Shown: positions 1 to 6,849 of the stretch, in pieces
Layout of the letters: every line of letters starts with the position of its first letter
Numbering within the stretch: the first letter of the stretch is position 1
From: a virus
Reading direction: 5' to 3' (one strand)
IMG/VR virus record: IMGVR_UViG_3300049811_000158
Span: 1-26,285 of that record
Length of the DNA: 26,285 nt
Notes under the pieces: generated by a model
The model's database searches: none
The model's input: only the letters and a program-made list of their open reading frames with translations
Told to the model about the DNA's origin: nothing
Program-made: the position numbers and the translations under genes

Positions 1-541
1 CATCTCGCTTATTGTACTTCTTCATCAGTGCCCACGCACGCATATCTCCAGCCATACAGAGTTCCCATGTTTTAAATCCACCAGGGTCACCCTTCTGGTG
101 CACGCCAAAGTATTTTGCTAAGTCCTTTAGACTATTACTGTTGAACTTAAAATACTTCTTTGCCACCTTCTTCGTATCAATAGATACGTATGGTGACGGT
201 GGTGCTATCCTATTTACAATGAACCTTGCGTTCGCTTTCTTTATGTCGAACTCGTCTGAGTTCTGCCCGATGATTACATCTGCCTCATCAAACAAGTCTC
301 GCAGTGCAACGCATACATCATAATCATCAAACTTATCCTTAGCATATCTCTTCTTGAAATCAGGCAGAGCAATGACGTGTGTCTGCTTATCTCCTAACCA
401 CTTATATGCAAAGGACAGTATGACCCAATCCCTCTTGACCTTAATAACATTGGTCTCCCATATATCCCAAGTGTATCCATCAATAGGGGCAGTCTCAATG
501 TCAAAGATTAGAGTCTTAAGTCCTTCTTCCTTATTACTCAT
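1..541 (-). CDS. DEDDy-type 3'-5' exonuclease domain protein, partial (runs off left edge)
   Basis: Reading leftward from ATG at 541, about 180 residues are present and no stop is reached. Near the N-terminus is the ExoI motif (FDIET), followed by an ExoII-like segment (IIGQNSDEFDIKKANAR) about 100 residues in, and at the window edge YNKRD, matching the ExoIII Y-x3-D pattern. This order is typical of DnaQ/RNase H-fold proofreading-type exonucleases, which use two metal ions to remove nucleotides from DNA 3' ends. It could be a stand-alone exonuclease or the N-terminus of a family A or B DNA polymerase; the window cannot decide. Its start overlaps the RusA stop (ATGA), so the two are probably translationally coupled in a replication/recombination operon. 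Confidence 0.8.
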   Translation of the reverse strand, partial: MSNKEEGLKTLIFDIETAPIDGYTWDIWETNVIKVKRDWVILSFAYKWLGDKQTHVIALPDFKKRYAKDKFDDYDVCVALRDLFDEADVIIGQNSDEFDIKKANARFIVNRIAPPSPYVSIDTKKVAKKYFKFNSNSLKDLAKYFGVHQKGDPGGFKTWELCMAGDMRAWALMKKYNKRD

Positions 542-888
542 TTATATTTATTAATTTCTATTTCTATTCTTGGGTTCTCCTTGCAATAGTGCTTCTCAAC
601 TACTGCTCTCTGTACTTGAACATCATCAACCCACACAATACCAGTCATAGCATCCATTGAAATCTTGTGGAAGTTATCCCAATCATGTGTGCGAAGGTTT
701 CCAAAGTATAGATGTATCTCGATGGACAAGTCGCCCTCCATCGGCTTCTTGTTGTACTGCTCTTGTATCTGTTTGATATAAGAGACCTTCAACTCCTTTC
801 CCTTCTTGGACATATACGATATCCCACGAGCGTGTCTGTACAAAGAGTTAGTTGAATACGGATTACCAAGTAATACTATCTTCGCCAT
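538..888 (-). CDS. rusA: RusA-family Holliday junction resolvase
   Basis: A 116-residue protein of typical RusA length. The signature is clear: HDWDNFHKISMDAMTG around residues 68-83 and VDDVQVQ around 87-93. Asp69, Asp71 and the Asp88/89 pair fit the conserved metal-binding aspartates of E. coli RusA. The family resolves four-way DNA junctions as a homodimer; in phages this serves recombination and debranching before packaging. The ATG at 888 lies just downstream of the lysozyme gene and overlaps a possible 25-residue membrane peptide. Its stop overlaps the exonuclease start by 4 nt. Confidence 0.92.
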   Translation of the reverse strand: MAKIVLLGNPYSTNSLYRHARGISYMSKKGKELKVSYIKQIQEQYNKKPMEGDLSIEIHLYFGNLRTHDWDNFHKISMDAMTGIVWVDDVQVQRAVVEKHYCKENPRIEIEINKYK

Positions 889-953
889 GCAATGTTTGAG
901 TAGTAGTATACTCCTGTCACATACATAACAAGAAAAAGAACTACTACTGCCAT
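876..953 (-). CDS. possible 25-residue single-span membrane peptide
   Basis: A short ATG-to-TAG frame begins 17 nt after the lysozyme gene stop and overlaps the RusA start by 13 nt. It would encode a short hydrophobic stretch (MAVVVLFLVMYVTGV) followed by YYYSNIAWRR, so one membrane span with a positively charged C-terminus. There is no clear Shine-Dalgarno site. Its place after the holin-like and lysozyme genes would suit a small lysis accessory, but the frame is short enough to be chance. Confidence 0.3.
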   Translation of the reverse strand: MAVVVLFLVMYVTGVYYYSNIAWRR

Positions 954-969
954 GTGAATATGTACATTA

Positions 970-1407
970 TTAAATAGGGCCACACGCTTTATTCACCCAA
1001 GAGTACCACCAACCACTGTGTTTGCTCCAGTTACTTGCAATGAAATCAATCGCATACTCTGGGTCAGTTGCCATATCATATGTAACTGATGGATGGTCTG
1101 GTAAATGTATCTGTGCCAATCCATACGAGCGTTCTCTGTCACCATAAACAATACCCCTTCTTGCGTCGTTGAAGTTATACTTCACATCGCTTTGTATTGT
1201 CGGGTCATATGTACCACCAGTTTCACAACCGATAGTATACCATACTTCACTGAAAGAAACACCGTACTTACTGGTCGCCGCTCTCACCATCTCTTCGATA
1301 GTGAGAGCAGGAGCCACTTCATTAATTATAATTTGTTCGCTTCCACTTACCTCTTGTGAATCAACACTCGTAGGCCAGTAAGCGATAACCGATAACGGCA
1401 ACAACAA
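970..1407 (-). CDS. exported lysozyme / SLT-type transglycosylase (probable endolysin)
   Basis: The mature part resembles lysozyme-fold transglycosylase domains: a likely catalytic Glu in GCETGGTYDP (about residue 62 from the TTG), then RSYGLAQIHLPDHP and a C-terminal DFIASNWSKHSGWWYSW. Such enzymes cut the glycan strands of peptidoglycan. The N-terminus is a hydrophobic stretch, suggesting export by a signal or signal-anchor sequence. The start is a problem: no ATG or GTG exists in frame before a stop at 1471-1473. The TTG at 1407 truncates a hydrophobic segment that continues upstream, where an ATA at 1443 would give a signal-peptide-like start (KYTQRFIATILLLLPLSV). The gene follows the holin-like gene, as in a lysis cassette. 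Confidence 0.7.
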   Translation of the reverse strand: MLLPLSVIAYWPTSVDSQEVSGSEQIIINEVAPALTIEEMVRAATSKYGVSFSEVWYTIGCETGGTYDPTIQSDVKYNFNDARRGIVYGDRERSYGLAQIHLPDHPSVTYDMATDPEYAIDFIASNWSKHSGWWYSWVNKACGPI

Positions 1408-1509
1408 AAGTATTGTTGCAATGAATCGTTGTGTGTATTTTATAAGCTGGTTCCAAAGGAATCCGTAGCGTCAGTATCTCTTTCGACTAACAAGCCGTAC
1501 AGTAATACA

Positions 1510-1728
1510 CTATTCCTTTGTGCGGGTTCGCACGTTTTCCACTTCAGGCATGTTGCGCCTGATTCCCATTGCAGTCAATGAGCCAGTGATTAACACAGAC
1601 GCAGTATCAATATCGATGTACCCCATAGCAACACCGAAGATAGCCCACGCCAATGTAATCAAGGAAATAGCATATGTAAATCTCCCCTTTAGAAAAGTCC
1701 CTCCTTGCTTCATTATATCAGAAAGCAT
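1510..1728 (-). CDS. holin-like small membrane protein
   Basis: About 72 residues from ATG 1728, with two hydrophobic segments (YAISLITLAWAIFGVAMGY and TASVLITGSLTAMGI) joined by an acidic turn, and a charged C-terminus. Size, predicted topology and position directly before the lysozyme gene suggest a class II-like holin, which would form membrane lesions that release or activate the endolysin; there is no sequence-family proof. A TTG at 1740 is an alternative start but coincides with the -35 box of a consensus promoter, and ATG 1713 overlaps the -10 box. The C-terminal coding DNA (VENVRTRT) is almost identical to a stretch at 14965-14989. Confidence 0.6.
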   Translation of the reverse strand: MLSDIMKQGGTFLKGRFTYAISLITLAWAIFGVAMGYIDIDTASVLITGSLTAMGIRRNMPEVENVRTRTKE

Positions 1729-1740
1729 ATTGTTTGTCAA
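1712..1740 (-). promoter_or_regulatory. sigma-70 promoter, extended -10, for lysis genes
   Basis: On the minus strand the -35 TTGACA (1740-1735), a 17-bp spacer ending in TGA and the -10 TATAAT (1717-1712) are a perfect consensus with an extended -10. Transcription should start near 1705, inside the start of the holin-like frame, so it would chiefly serve the lysozyme gene and genes beyond it. Confidence 0.85.
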
Positions 1741-1747
1741 TAGGTAA

Positions 1748-2044
1748 TTACTTCTTATTCTTAGCCGTATTCTTGGCTTTTTGTACTTCCATCTTCTTGA
1801 GTTCCTTAAGAACTTCCTCGACGTAAGCAGTAAGTTTCTTGCCGTCCTTCTCCATAAGTTTTACCAAGTCCTTAGTCTTAACCTTTGCGAGGAGTGCAGT
1901 TGCAAAGATGTAGTTGTACGTCTCCATGTGGAAGGATTCAAACCTATCATCGGTAACAAACGACGTAGACAGCATTGCCTTAACTCCACTAAAGTGACGA
2001 CGAAAACCTTCCGCCCATTTCTTGTTGAAAAAATTGTCAAACAT
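1748..2044 (-). CDS. hypothetical protein, lysine-rich C-terminus
   Basis: About 98 residues from ATG 2044, which follows directly after the upstream TAA (TAATATG). A GTG at 2071 would add nine residues but overlaps the nuclease gene. The body is mixed helical (KKWAEGFRRHFSGVKAML) and ends in a strongly basic tail (KKMEVQKAKNTAKNKK), which may bind nucleic acid. I recognise no family. It sits between a Cas4-like nuclease gene and the lysis pair. Confidence 0.7.
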   Translation of the reverse strand: MFDNFFNKKWAEGFRRHFSGVKAMLSTSFVTDDRFESFHMETYNYIFATALLAKVKTKDLVKLMEKDGKKLTAYVEEVLKELKKMEVQKAKNTAKNKK

Positions 2045-2045
2045 A

Positions 2046-2882
2046 TTATTTTGTCCAAGTGGAATATCCACTGGTTAATTCATTAATCTTAATAAGTTCC
2101 TCTGCCGTGTACCCAATGGTCTGTCCTTGTTTCTTAATCCACAAGTCCTTCCATGGTGAGTAGGTAATCTGGAAGTCACCTATCACAGCGTGGTTATTTC
2201 GTGCCTTGGATATCTTATCCTTCGACATCTTAGACCAATCAATCTTCTCGATTGGTATCTTATAAATATACTCGAACGGGTCTGGTTCTATATCCTTAAG
2301 GACATGATTGTCCATGAGATTTCTCCAGCGTTCAATCTCCTTTCCTAGGTCAAACTCAACCTTACCACACACAAACTTATCACCGACACGTGTGCACTTG
2401 AACCAAAAGGTATTGAGTCCATCAACGGTAGCAACGAACAAGTATCCAGTATCAACTCCAAGGGCATCCATGTAGACAGACAGTTGACCAACGTAGTTCT
2501 CTCTCGGGTACCCATCAGCGTACGCCTTAATGTCCCATGCGTTCTTATTGTTTACTGACTTTATCTCAATAGGGAATCCATCCTTTGTCATAGCATCAAT
2601 GCGACCATGAATTTCAAACCCATACTTGTTGTGGTTTATCTTGCCGTGTACGTGCTGGTCGTAGTCTTCATTAACAATTCCACTGTCCTTAAGAACCTTG
2701 AGCATTGATGCTTCAACTCCATTGCCAGCACCCCACTTCAATGTCTCATACCATTGAGGAAGATTAGTCTTAGGTGTACCCTTCCATGCGTGGTAGAGTT
2801 CCCACCCAGACTTAAGCACGTCACTTGCATAGAACCCAGTCTTTTCCTTTTGTTCTTCTTTATAAATTAGATTCTCTATCAT
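2046..2882 (-). CDS. PD-(D/E)XK nuclease, Cas4/RecB-like
   Basis: About 278 residues from ATG 2882, which follows the SSB-like stop directly (TAGTATG); a TTG at 2894 is a less likely start. The core of a PD-(D/E)XK nuclease is visible: GRIDAMTKDGFPIEIKSV at about 93-110 supplies Asp96, Glu106 and Lys108, and QLSVYMDAL at about 133-141 is the Q-x3-Y motif of RecB/Cas4/lambda-exonuclease-like enzymes. I do not see the four-cysteine iron-sulfur cluster of true Cas4. Phage members process DNA ends for recombination or replication. The neighbouring SSB-like gene and RusA support that role. Confidence 0.82.
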   Translation of the reverse strand: MIENLIYKEEQKEKTGFYASDVLKSGWELYHAWKGTPKTNLPQWYETLKWGAGNGVEASMLKVLKDSGIVNEDYDQHVHGKINHNKYGFEIHGRIDAMTKDGFPIEIKSVNNKNAWDIKAYADGYPRENYVGQLSVYMDALGVDTGYLFVATVDGLNTFWFKCTRVGDKFVCGKVEFDLGKEIERWRNLMDNHVLKDIEPDPFEYIYKIPIEKIDWSKMSKDKISKARNNHAVIGDFQITYSPWKDLWIKKQGQTIGYTAEELIKINELTSGYSTWTK

Positions 2883-2883
2883 A

Positions 2884-3615
2884 CTAGAATCCAAATTCTT
2901 CTTCTTCTGTCACTTGAGGTGTGGATTCAACTGCAGTACTGATAAAATCCCGCTTACTCCGTGCTGAGTTCTCAATGATGTCAAGGTAGCCCTCTGTTTT
3001 ATGGAACACATCAACATCGGTAATCTCAGCCCCACGCTTGAAGTGCATACGGAAGTAAGACACTGCTCGGTTCTTCACAATCTTTGAGGTTGTGATATCC
3101 GTCATGAACTGGAAGGCGTGCTTCCCATCATTGAATGATTCGAGGTACGAATACAACCCATCATCACCAGTCGTTGACGCACCCTTAACATTGAGTTTGG
3201 TAAGTTCCCCATTGAGCACACAGTACACAACGGAAGCCACCTTCACCTCAAACATCTCACGAAGCTTAGCAGGGGTAGACTTAGCCACAACCTCAGGGTC
3301 TCCCCATTTGTTTGTAGTACTGTTGAAGTTCTGTTTCTGCAATCGAACAACATCATGAGTGCTGCTGTCATATTCATCAGAGAAGAACTTCATTGTGTCA
3401 TTACTCGCCAGCAACTTCTTTCGCACACGAATAATCTGAATGGAAAGATTACTTCCAAGAGACTTAAACTTCTCACCATCGAAGGTTACGAACTCCCCTG
3501 CTGTGTCTCCATTAACTGAACCATCTAATTTGACCGAAGGAATCTTCGGACCAACACTACCTGAACGACCACCAAGACCAGACTTGGCGACCAAGCTGTC
3601 AAGAATATCTGACAT
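2884..3615 (-). CDS. putative single-stranded DNA-binding protein
   Basis: 243 residues. No enzyme motif is visible. The protein ends in an acidic run followed by aromatic residues (VTEEEEFGF), the kind of tip that bacterial SSB and T7 gp2.5-like proteins use to contact replication partners. The N-terminus is Gly/Ser-rich and flexible, and the middle is basic and beta-rich. It lies next to recombination and replication genes and has its own strong promoter (3650-3678), which would fit a protein needed in quantity. The assignment is an inference from tail and context. Confidence 0.5.
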   Translation of the reverse strand: MSDILDSLVAKSGLGGRSGSVGPKIPSVKLDGSVNGDTAGEFVTFDGEKFKSLGSNLSIQIIRVRKKLLASNDTMKFFSDEYDSSTHDVVRLQKQNFNSTTNKWGDPEVVAKSTPAKLREMFEVKVASVVYCVLNGELTKLNVKGASTTGDDGLYSYLESFNDGKHAFQFMTDITTSKIVKNRAVSYFRMHFKRGAEITDVDVFHKTEGYLDIIENSARSKRDFISTAVESTPQVTEEEEFGF

Positions 3616-3649
3616 ATTATATTATATAAATTATTAATTAAACACTGCC

Positions 3650-3678
3650 ATTATATCAAATTCTATTTAAAAAGTCAA
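3650..3678 (-). promoter_or_regulatory. sigma-70 promoter, extended -10, before the SSB-like gene
   Basis: Minus-strand TTGACT (3678-3673), 17-bp spacer ending in TGA, and TATAAT (3655-3650) followed by G. It lies 35 nt upstream of the SSB-like start; the short leader is very AT-rich with no clear ribosome site. Confidence 0.85.
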
Positions 3679-3700
3679 GTCATTTTATAGTTGCAATACA

Positions 3701-4024
3701 TTATTTGTAATGTGTCAAGAGCCCTCTCGACTCAAGGTACTCCATAGACTCACCGTAAGAATTGCCCAAGACTCTTATTAAAAAATCCAGAGCACTGCGA
3801 CCATGCACAGCACAACCAAAGCAATAGAAACCACCGTCAGGATATATAGTAAACGATGGAGTAGTGTCTCTATGGCTTCCAGTTGGGCATCTGATTTGGT
3901 ATCTTCTTCCATCTGCAAAGTTAAGCAATTGCTGTGTTGTTGGATAACTCCTTTGTGTTTGCTCTGTGCCAGTGTGCAATCTCAGCCTTGGTCGGTTTGT
4001 GTTTTGTTGGGTATCCATATTCAT
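3701..4024 (-). CDS. stand-alone CHC2-type primase zinc-finger protein
   Basis: The conserved part is a DnaG/gp4-type zinc finger: RCPTGSHRDTTPSFTIY then GGFYCFGCAVHG, giving the Cys/His...Cys-x2-Cys ligand set and the D-x2-PSF signature. This domain reads the template trinucleotide and helps position the primase active site. It is normally fused to TOPRIM primase and helicase domains; here it is separate, and the primase-helicase at 4941-6476 lacks it. The start is uncertain: ATG 4024 is used here, but the frame overlaps another convincing short gene (3921-4097), so a TTG at 3928, giving about 75 residues, is possible. Confidence 0.78.
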   Translation of the reverse strand: MNMDTQQNTNRPRLRLHTGTEQTQRSYPTTQQLLNFADGRRYQIRCPTGSHRDTTPSFTIYPDGGFYCFGCAVHGRSALDFLIRVLGNSYGESMEYLESRGLLTHYK

Positions 4025-4097
4025 CGAGCACAATAAACGTAGGTGCAAGGTTAGCGACACTTACTAATGTTAACTCTCTGTTCTTTTTTTGTTTCAT
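3921..4097 (-). CDS. hypothetical 58-residue protein
   Basis: ATG 4097 to TAA 3921. The product starts MKQKKNRELTLVSVANLAP and continues with a balanced composition (FIVLDEYGYPTKHKP, then KAEIAHWHRANTKEL), which looks like real protein. No family is recognised. It overlaps the upstream part of the primase zinc-finger frame in another phase by up to 104 nt, so at least one of the two starts needs revision. Confidence 0.55.
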   Translation of the reverse strand: MKQKKNRELTLVSVANLAPTFIVLDEYGYPTKHKPTKAEIAHWHRANTKELSNNTAIA

Positions 4098-4189
4098 ATT
4101 TTTTTATATGGTTTCTTTTTTCTTCGACTTAGTTCTTCTTGTAGTTTCGACACATTATAATTTCGTTCACCAAAAAACCTTACACAATC

Positions 4190-4522
4190 TCATACATCTT
4201 TTTCTTTACTTTTAAGGGAGTCGAGGTAAAAGAGGATGGTGGAGCGACAGTCTTTGTAACCGTTTACCCATCCTTTACTGTACTCATGATAGGGTGGAAT
4301 ATTAGTTCCATAGATTTTTCCTACATCCTCTTTCGACACCCAAACCCTCACTTCCTCCAACGTCTGTTCTCGTATGGCTTCGAGAGAGGTGCGGAGGAAG
4401 GACATTACTTCGTGTATATTTACAACTGTATCTTCTGGGTACTTATACACAAAATTACCTTCACTTCTAAACTGCATCTCAAACGCCTTGCACACTTCAT
4501 CTATTGGGTTGGTCATAGTCAT
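4190..4522 (-). CDS. hypothetical protein
   Basis: 110 residues from ATG 4522, or 108 from ATG 4516. Soluble and mixed charge, with a helical region (VMSFLRTSLEAIREQTLEEV) and an aromatic stretch (YSKGWVNGYKDC). No motif is recognised. Its start overlaps the upstream stop (ATGA). After its TGA the same frame stays open for about 30 more codons and encodes a basic tail (SKLQEELSRRKKKPYKKI), which may be a missed small ORF or a readthrough extension. Confidence 0.65.
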   Translation of the reverse strand: MTMTNPIDEVCKAFEMQFRSEGNFVYKYPEDTVVNIHEVMSFLRTSLEAIREQTLEEVRVWVSKEDVGKIYGTNIPPYHEYSKGWVNGYKDCRSTILFYLDSLKSKEKDV

Positions 4523-4914
4523 TTAAGGTTTTGGATTACTCCAGTTTCAGCGAACTGAATAATTGCATTCTCCCAATCCTCAAACTGCTTGTACGCATTC
4601 TCTGCCCTCTCTGAGAATTCCTTTGGTGTGTTTTGGGTATGATTTAATGTTACTTCCTTTAGACTTACGAAACGCTGCTCGGAGAAGTCACCTTCCCAAC
4701 AAGAACATCCTGATGCATAAGCCCATGCAATCTTTCCACTGGGGGTAACTCCAATCCACTCTTCATCCACATCGTAGCCATCAGCAGTGTCAGATTTTCC
4801 ACACCACACTGCAACCATCTGTGGTCTCGAGGAATACCCAAGGTTTTCTTTTTCTTTGTCTTTCAACTCCTCCCAGTTTTTTACTATTTTTGCTATTGCT
4901 TGTTCAAAGTTCAT
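4519..4914 (-). CDS. hypothetical protein with KEFSERAENAYKQF segment
   Basis: 131 residues; start ATG 4914, 26 nt after the primase-helicase. The N-terminus is helical and charged (IVKNWEELKDKEKE); the middle has Cys and Trp (VAVWCGKSD, GCSCWEGDF). No family is recognised. Residues near the C-terminus read KEFSERAENAYKQF, the same 14 residues that end the unrelated late protein at 21616-21981, and the underlying 42 nt are identical. Confidence 0.7.
   Translation of the reverse strand: MNFEQAIAKIVKNWEELKDKEKENLGYSSRPQMVAVWCGKSDTADGYDVDEEWIGVTPSGKIAWAYASGCSCWEGDFSEQRFVSLKEVTLNHTQNTPKEFSERAENAYKQFEDWENAIIQFAETGVIQNLK
4582..4623. repeat. 42-bp exact inverted copy of 21928-21969
   Basis: The reverse complement of this stretch is identical over 42 nt to 21928-21969 in the late arm; the flanking bases differ on both sides. 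Both copies are read in the same frame and encode KEFSERAENAYKQF. Confidence 0.95.
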
Positions 4915-4940
4915 ACATATTTCATTATCTACTCATTACA

Positions 4941-6476
4941 TCATCCGAATAATAGTTCCTCAGCAACTGCAGTTCTCTGCTCATGCGTTGCGTTAGTGAT
5001 ATCGGTCTTCAGTGGTGAAGACCTTGCTTCTAATAATATTCTACCAGTCTCTACGTTAAACTCATAATCTTTCTTCATCATCTTCCCCTTGTTCTTTTGG
5101 ATATCAACAGTAAGTATGCCATCCTTTGTTGAGTACAACATAATGACACACTCAGGGTCTTGGTACAGGTTAGAACTTCCCTTCAAGTCCTCCTTCGTTG
5201 GCGTTCTCTTTTTGAATGGGTCATCCTTGTCATCGTTGTTTATCTTTTTAATGTGGTGTACGACAATCATAATAACTCCAATCTCAATAGCCAGCTCCTT
5301 TAGGTCTTGTAGTATCTTACCTTGCGCTTCTATTCTATTAGGTGCATTACGTGCAAGAATATCAAGGTGGTCAATTATAATCACGTCTGTACCAAAGAGT
5401 CTCTTTGACCTACGTATCGTCTCAAATACATTTGACAATGACGGCTTCGAGAAGTACACTGGTAATGACGAGCAATCTATCTTCATCTCTTTCCAGTCTT
5501 GTTCTGGTACTGCAACGAAGTCACCCTCCGCCATGTTGTATCTTACCTGCAAGAACCTCTTGCCAACGGCTTCGTTGCCACGCTCAAATGGAAGTACTAA
5601 TACTGGAACCTTCTTGTCTGCGAACTCGGAGGCAAGGTTCAGTGCATAACTTGTCTTGCCTACGTTGCTATCACCAGACAACACCATTAACCAATCCTTC
5701 CCTATCTTAACACCAGGAATAAACTCCGAACTTATTGTGTTTGTTTCTCCATTACGAAGTGAATCCAAGATAGAAGATACATTAACAAAGTCATAGTTAT
5801 AGAACGGCTGTGCAGTCTTGATAAGTTCCCTGAACTCATCAATCGTGTGCTTCAAGAAGAACTCATTGGTATCTTTTACATCATCTGGGTACTTAACTTC
5901 TAAGCATTTATCCGCACCTATTTTTTCTGATAACTTCTTAGCCCCCTTCTTTCCAGCGTCATCATTATCATATGCTATGTAGACCTGCGGAACTGTGTCA
6001 AACAACTCTATCCATAGTCCAGTACTGCCTGCTCCACTACTTGAACTAACAACATTGCGTATACCACGTTGCCATGCGCTCATGCAATCAAACTCACCTT
6101 CAACGACGAGTATCTTTCCCTTCTGTTTTCCTAAAGAGAAAGCCTTCTCATTATATATCCACGTCTCAGCACCTCTCAGTGAACCATACTTAACACCGTC
6201 ATGTTCATCCGCATTAAGATGCCTGAACTTAACATTAATCAGTTCGTCATACTTAAAAATTGGTATTGCTATTGCGTTACGCTTTGCATTGTATCCTAAT
6301 TTAAACTCCTTAATCGTTTCATCTGTTAGCCCACGTTCATTGCGTAAGTAGTTGAGCGCGACTTCGTTATCTTGTAATTCTTTTTGGAATGTTTCAACGA
6401 GTGAAGGGTCGGGCTTCTGGTAAGAGCCACCGATTGCTGACCTGATAGATACAATCTGCTCATTGATGTTGCTCAT
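4941..6476 (-). CDS. TOPRIM primase / DnaB-type helicase (T7 gp4-like, lacking zinc finger)
   Basis: 511 residues. The N-terminal half has TOPRIM motifs: VVEGEFD at 124-130 and AYDNDDAG at 168-175, which bind the metals for RNA primer synthesis. The C-terminal half is a RecA-fold helicase with Walker A GDSNVGKTS (268-276), Walker B VIIIDH (365-370), and a following VHHIKK segment typical of DnaB/gp4 helicases. Together these fit a replicative primase-helicase working as a ring on the lagging strand. Unlike T7 gp4, no zinc finger precedes the TOPRIM domain; a separate zinc-finger protein lies three genes downstream (3701-4024). The start overlaps the upstream gene by 17 nt. Confidence 0.93.
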   Translation of the reverse strand: MSNINEQIVSIRSAIGGSYQKPDPSLVETFQKELQDNEVALNYLRNERGLTDETIKEFKLGYNAKRNAIAIPIFKYDELINVKFRHLNADEHDGVKYGSLRGAETWIYNEKAFSLGKQKGKILVVEGEFDCMSAWQRGIRNVVSSSSGAGSTGLWIELFDTVPQVYIAYDNDDAGKKGAKKLSEKIGADKCLEVKYPDDVKDTNEFFLKHTIDEFRELIKTAQPFYNYDFVNVSSILDSLRNGETNTISSEFIPGVKIGKDWLMVLSGDSNVGKTSYALNLASEFADKKVPVLVLPFERGNEAVGKRFLQVRYNMAEGDFVAVPEQDWKEMKIDCSSLPVYFSKPSLSNVFETIRRSKRLFGTDVIIIDHLDILARNAPNRIEAQGKILQDLKELAIEIGVIMIVVHHIKKINNDDKDDPFKKRTPTKEDLKGSSNLYQDPECVIMLYSTKDGILTVDIQKNKGKMMKKDYEFNVETGRILLEARSSPLKTDITNATHEQRTAVAEELLFG

Positions 6477-6708
6477 TATATTTAGTTGTTAATTCCTCTA
6501 CGATAAAATCAATCCTGCCGTTCAGCTCTTCATCCTTTCCAATGTATGCTGGTATACCATAGTACATACAAATTGGTACATGTTTATAAAGAAAGTCCTG
6601 TGTTACGTCTTCATAATTAATTTCTCCAACACACTCAACCATTTCATCATCACTTGTGTCTGACAAAATGAAATGCTTTCCCTTATAATCTAACTTAAAT
6701 AATTTCAT
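6460..6708 (-). CDS. hypothetical protein, 82 residues
   Basis: ATG 6708 to a stop inside the primase-helicase start. An acidic small protein (MKLFKLDYKGKHFILSDTSD, later GKDEELNGRIDFIVEEL). No family is recognised. Tight packing with both neighbours suggests translation as part of the replication operon. Confidence 0.65.
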   Translation of the reverse strand: MKLFKLDYKGKHFILSDTSDDEMVECVGEINYEDVTQDFLYKHVPICMYYGIPAYIGKDEELNGRIDFIVEELTTKYNEQHQ

Positions 6709-6711
6709 ATC

Positions 6712-6849
6712 TTAATAATGATGTCGGTCATCGTACGGATTAAATAGTATATCGTACCTAATCCAGTCAAGGATTGGTATAAATATGTCGGGTGCCTTAT
6801 CTCTCACAGTAGATAATCGAGCAAACAAATAGTATCTAAAATCATCCAT
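6712..6849 (-). CDS. hypothetical 45-residue protein
   Basis: ATG 6849 to TAA 6712. The product is aromatic-rich (MDDFRYYLFARLSTV, then DIFIPILDWIRYDILF) and ends NPYDDRHHY. Its start overlaps the upstream gene's stop by 8 nt and its stop lies 3 nt before the next start, so it fills a gap otherwise empty. Family unknown. Confidence 0.55.
   Translation of the reverse strand: MDDFRYYLFARLSTVRDKAPDIFIPILDWIRYDILFNPYDDRHHY

Noticed and set aside
1440-1508. Possible tRNA between the holin-like and lysozyme genes
   Set aside because: GGATTCC-TTT-GGAACC resembles a T arm but the loop is wrong and no acceptor or anticodon arm can be drawn; at most it is a weak hairpin.
2884-3615. Recombinase (RecT/Erf-like) identity for the SSB-like gene
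   Set aside because: No recognisable RecT or Erf motif; the acidic, Phe-ended tail fits an SSB better, though not conclusively.
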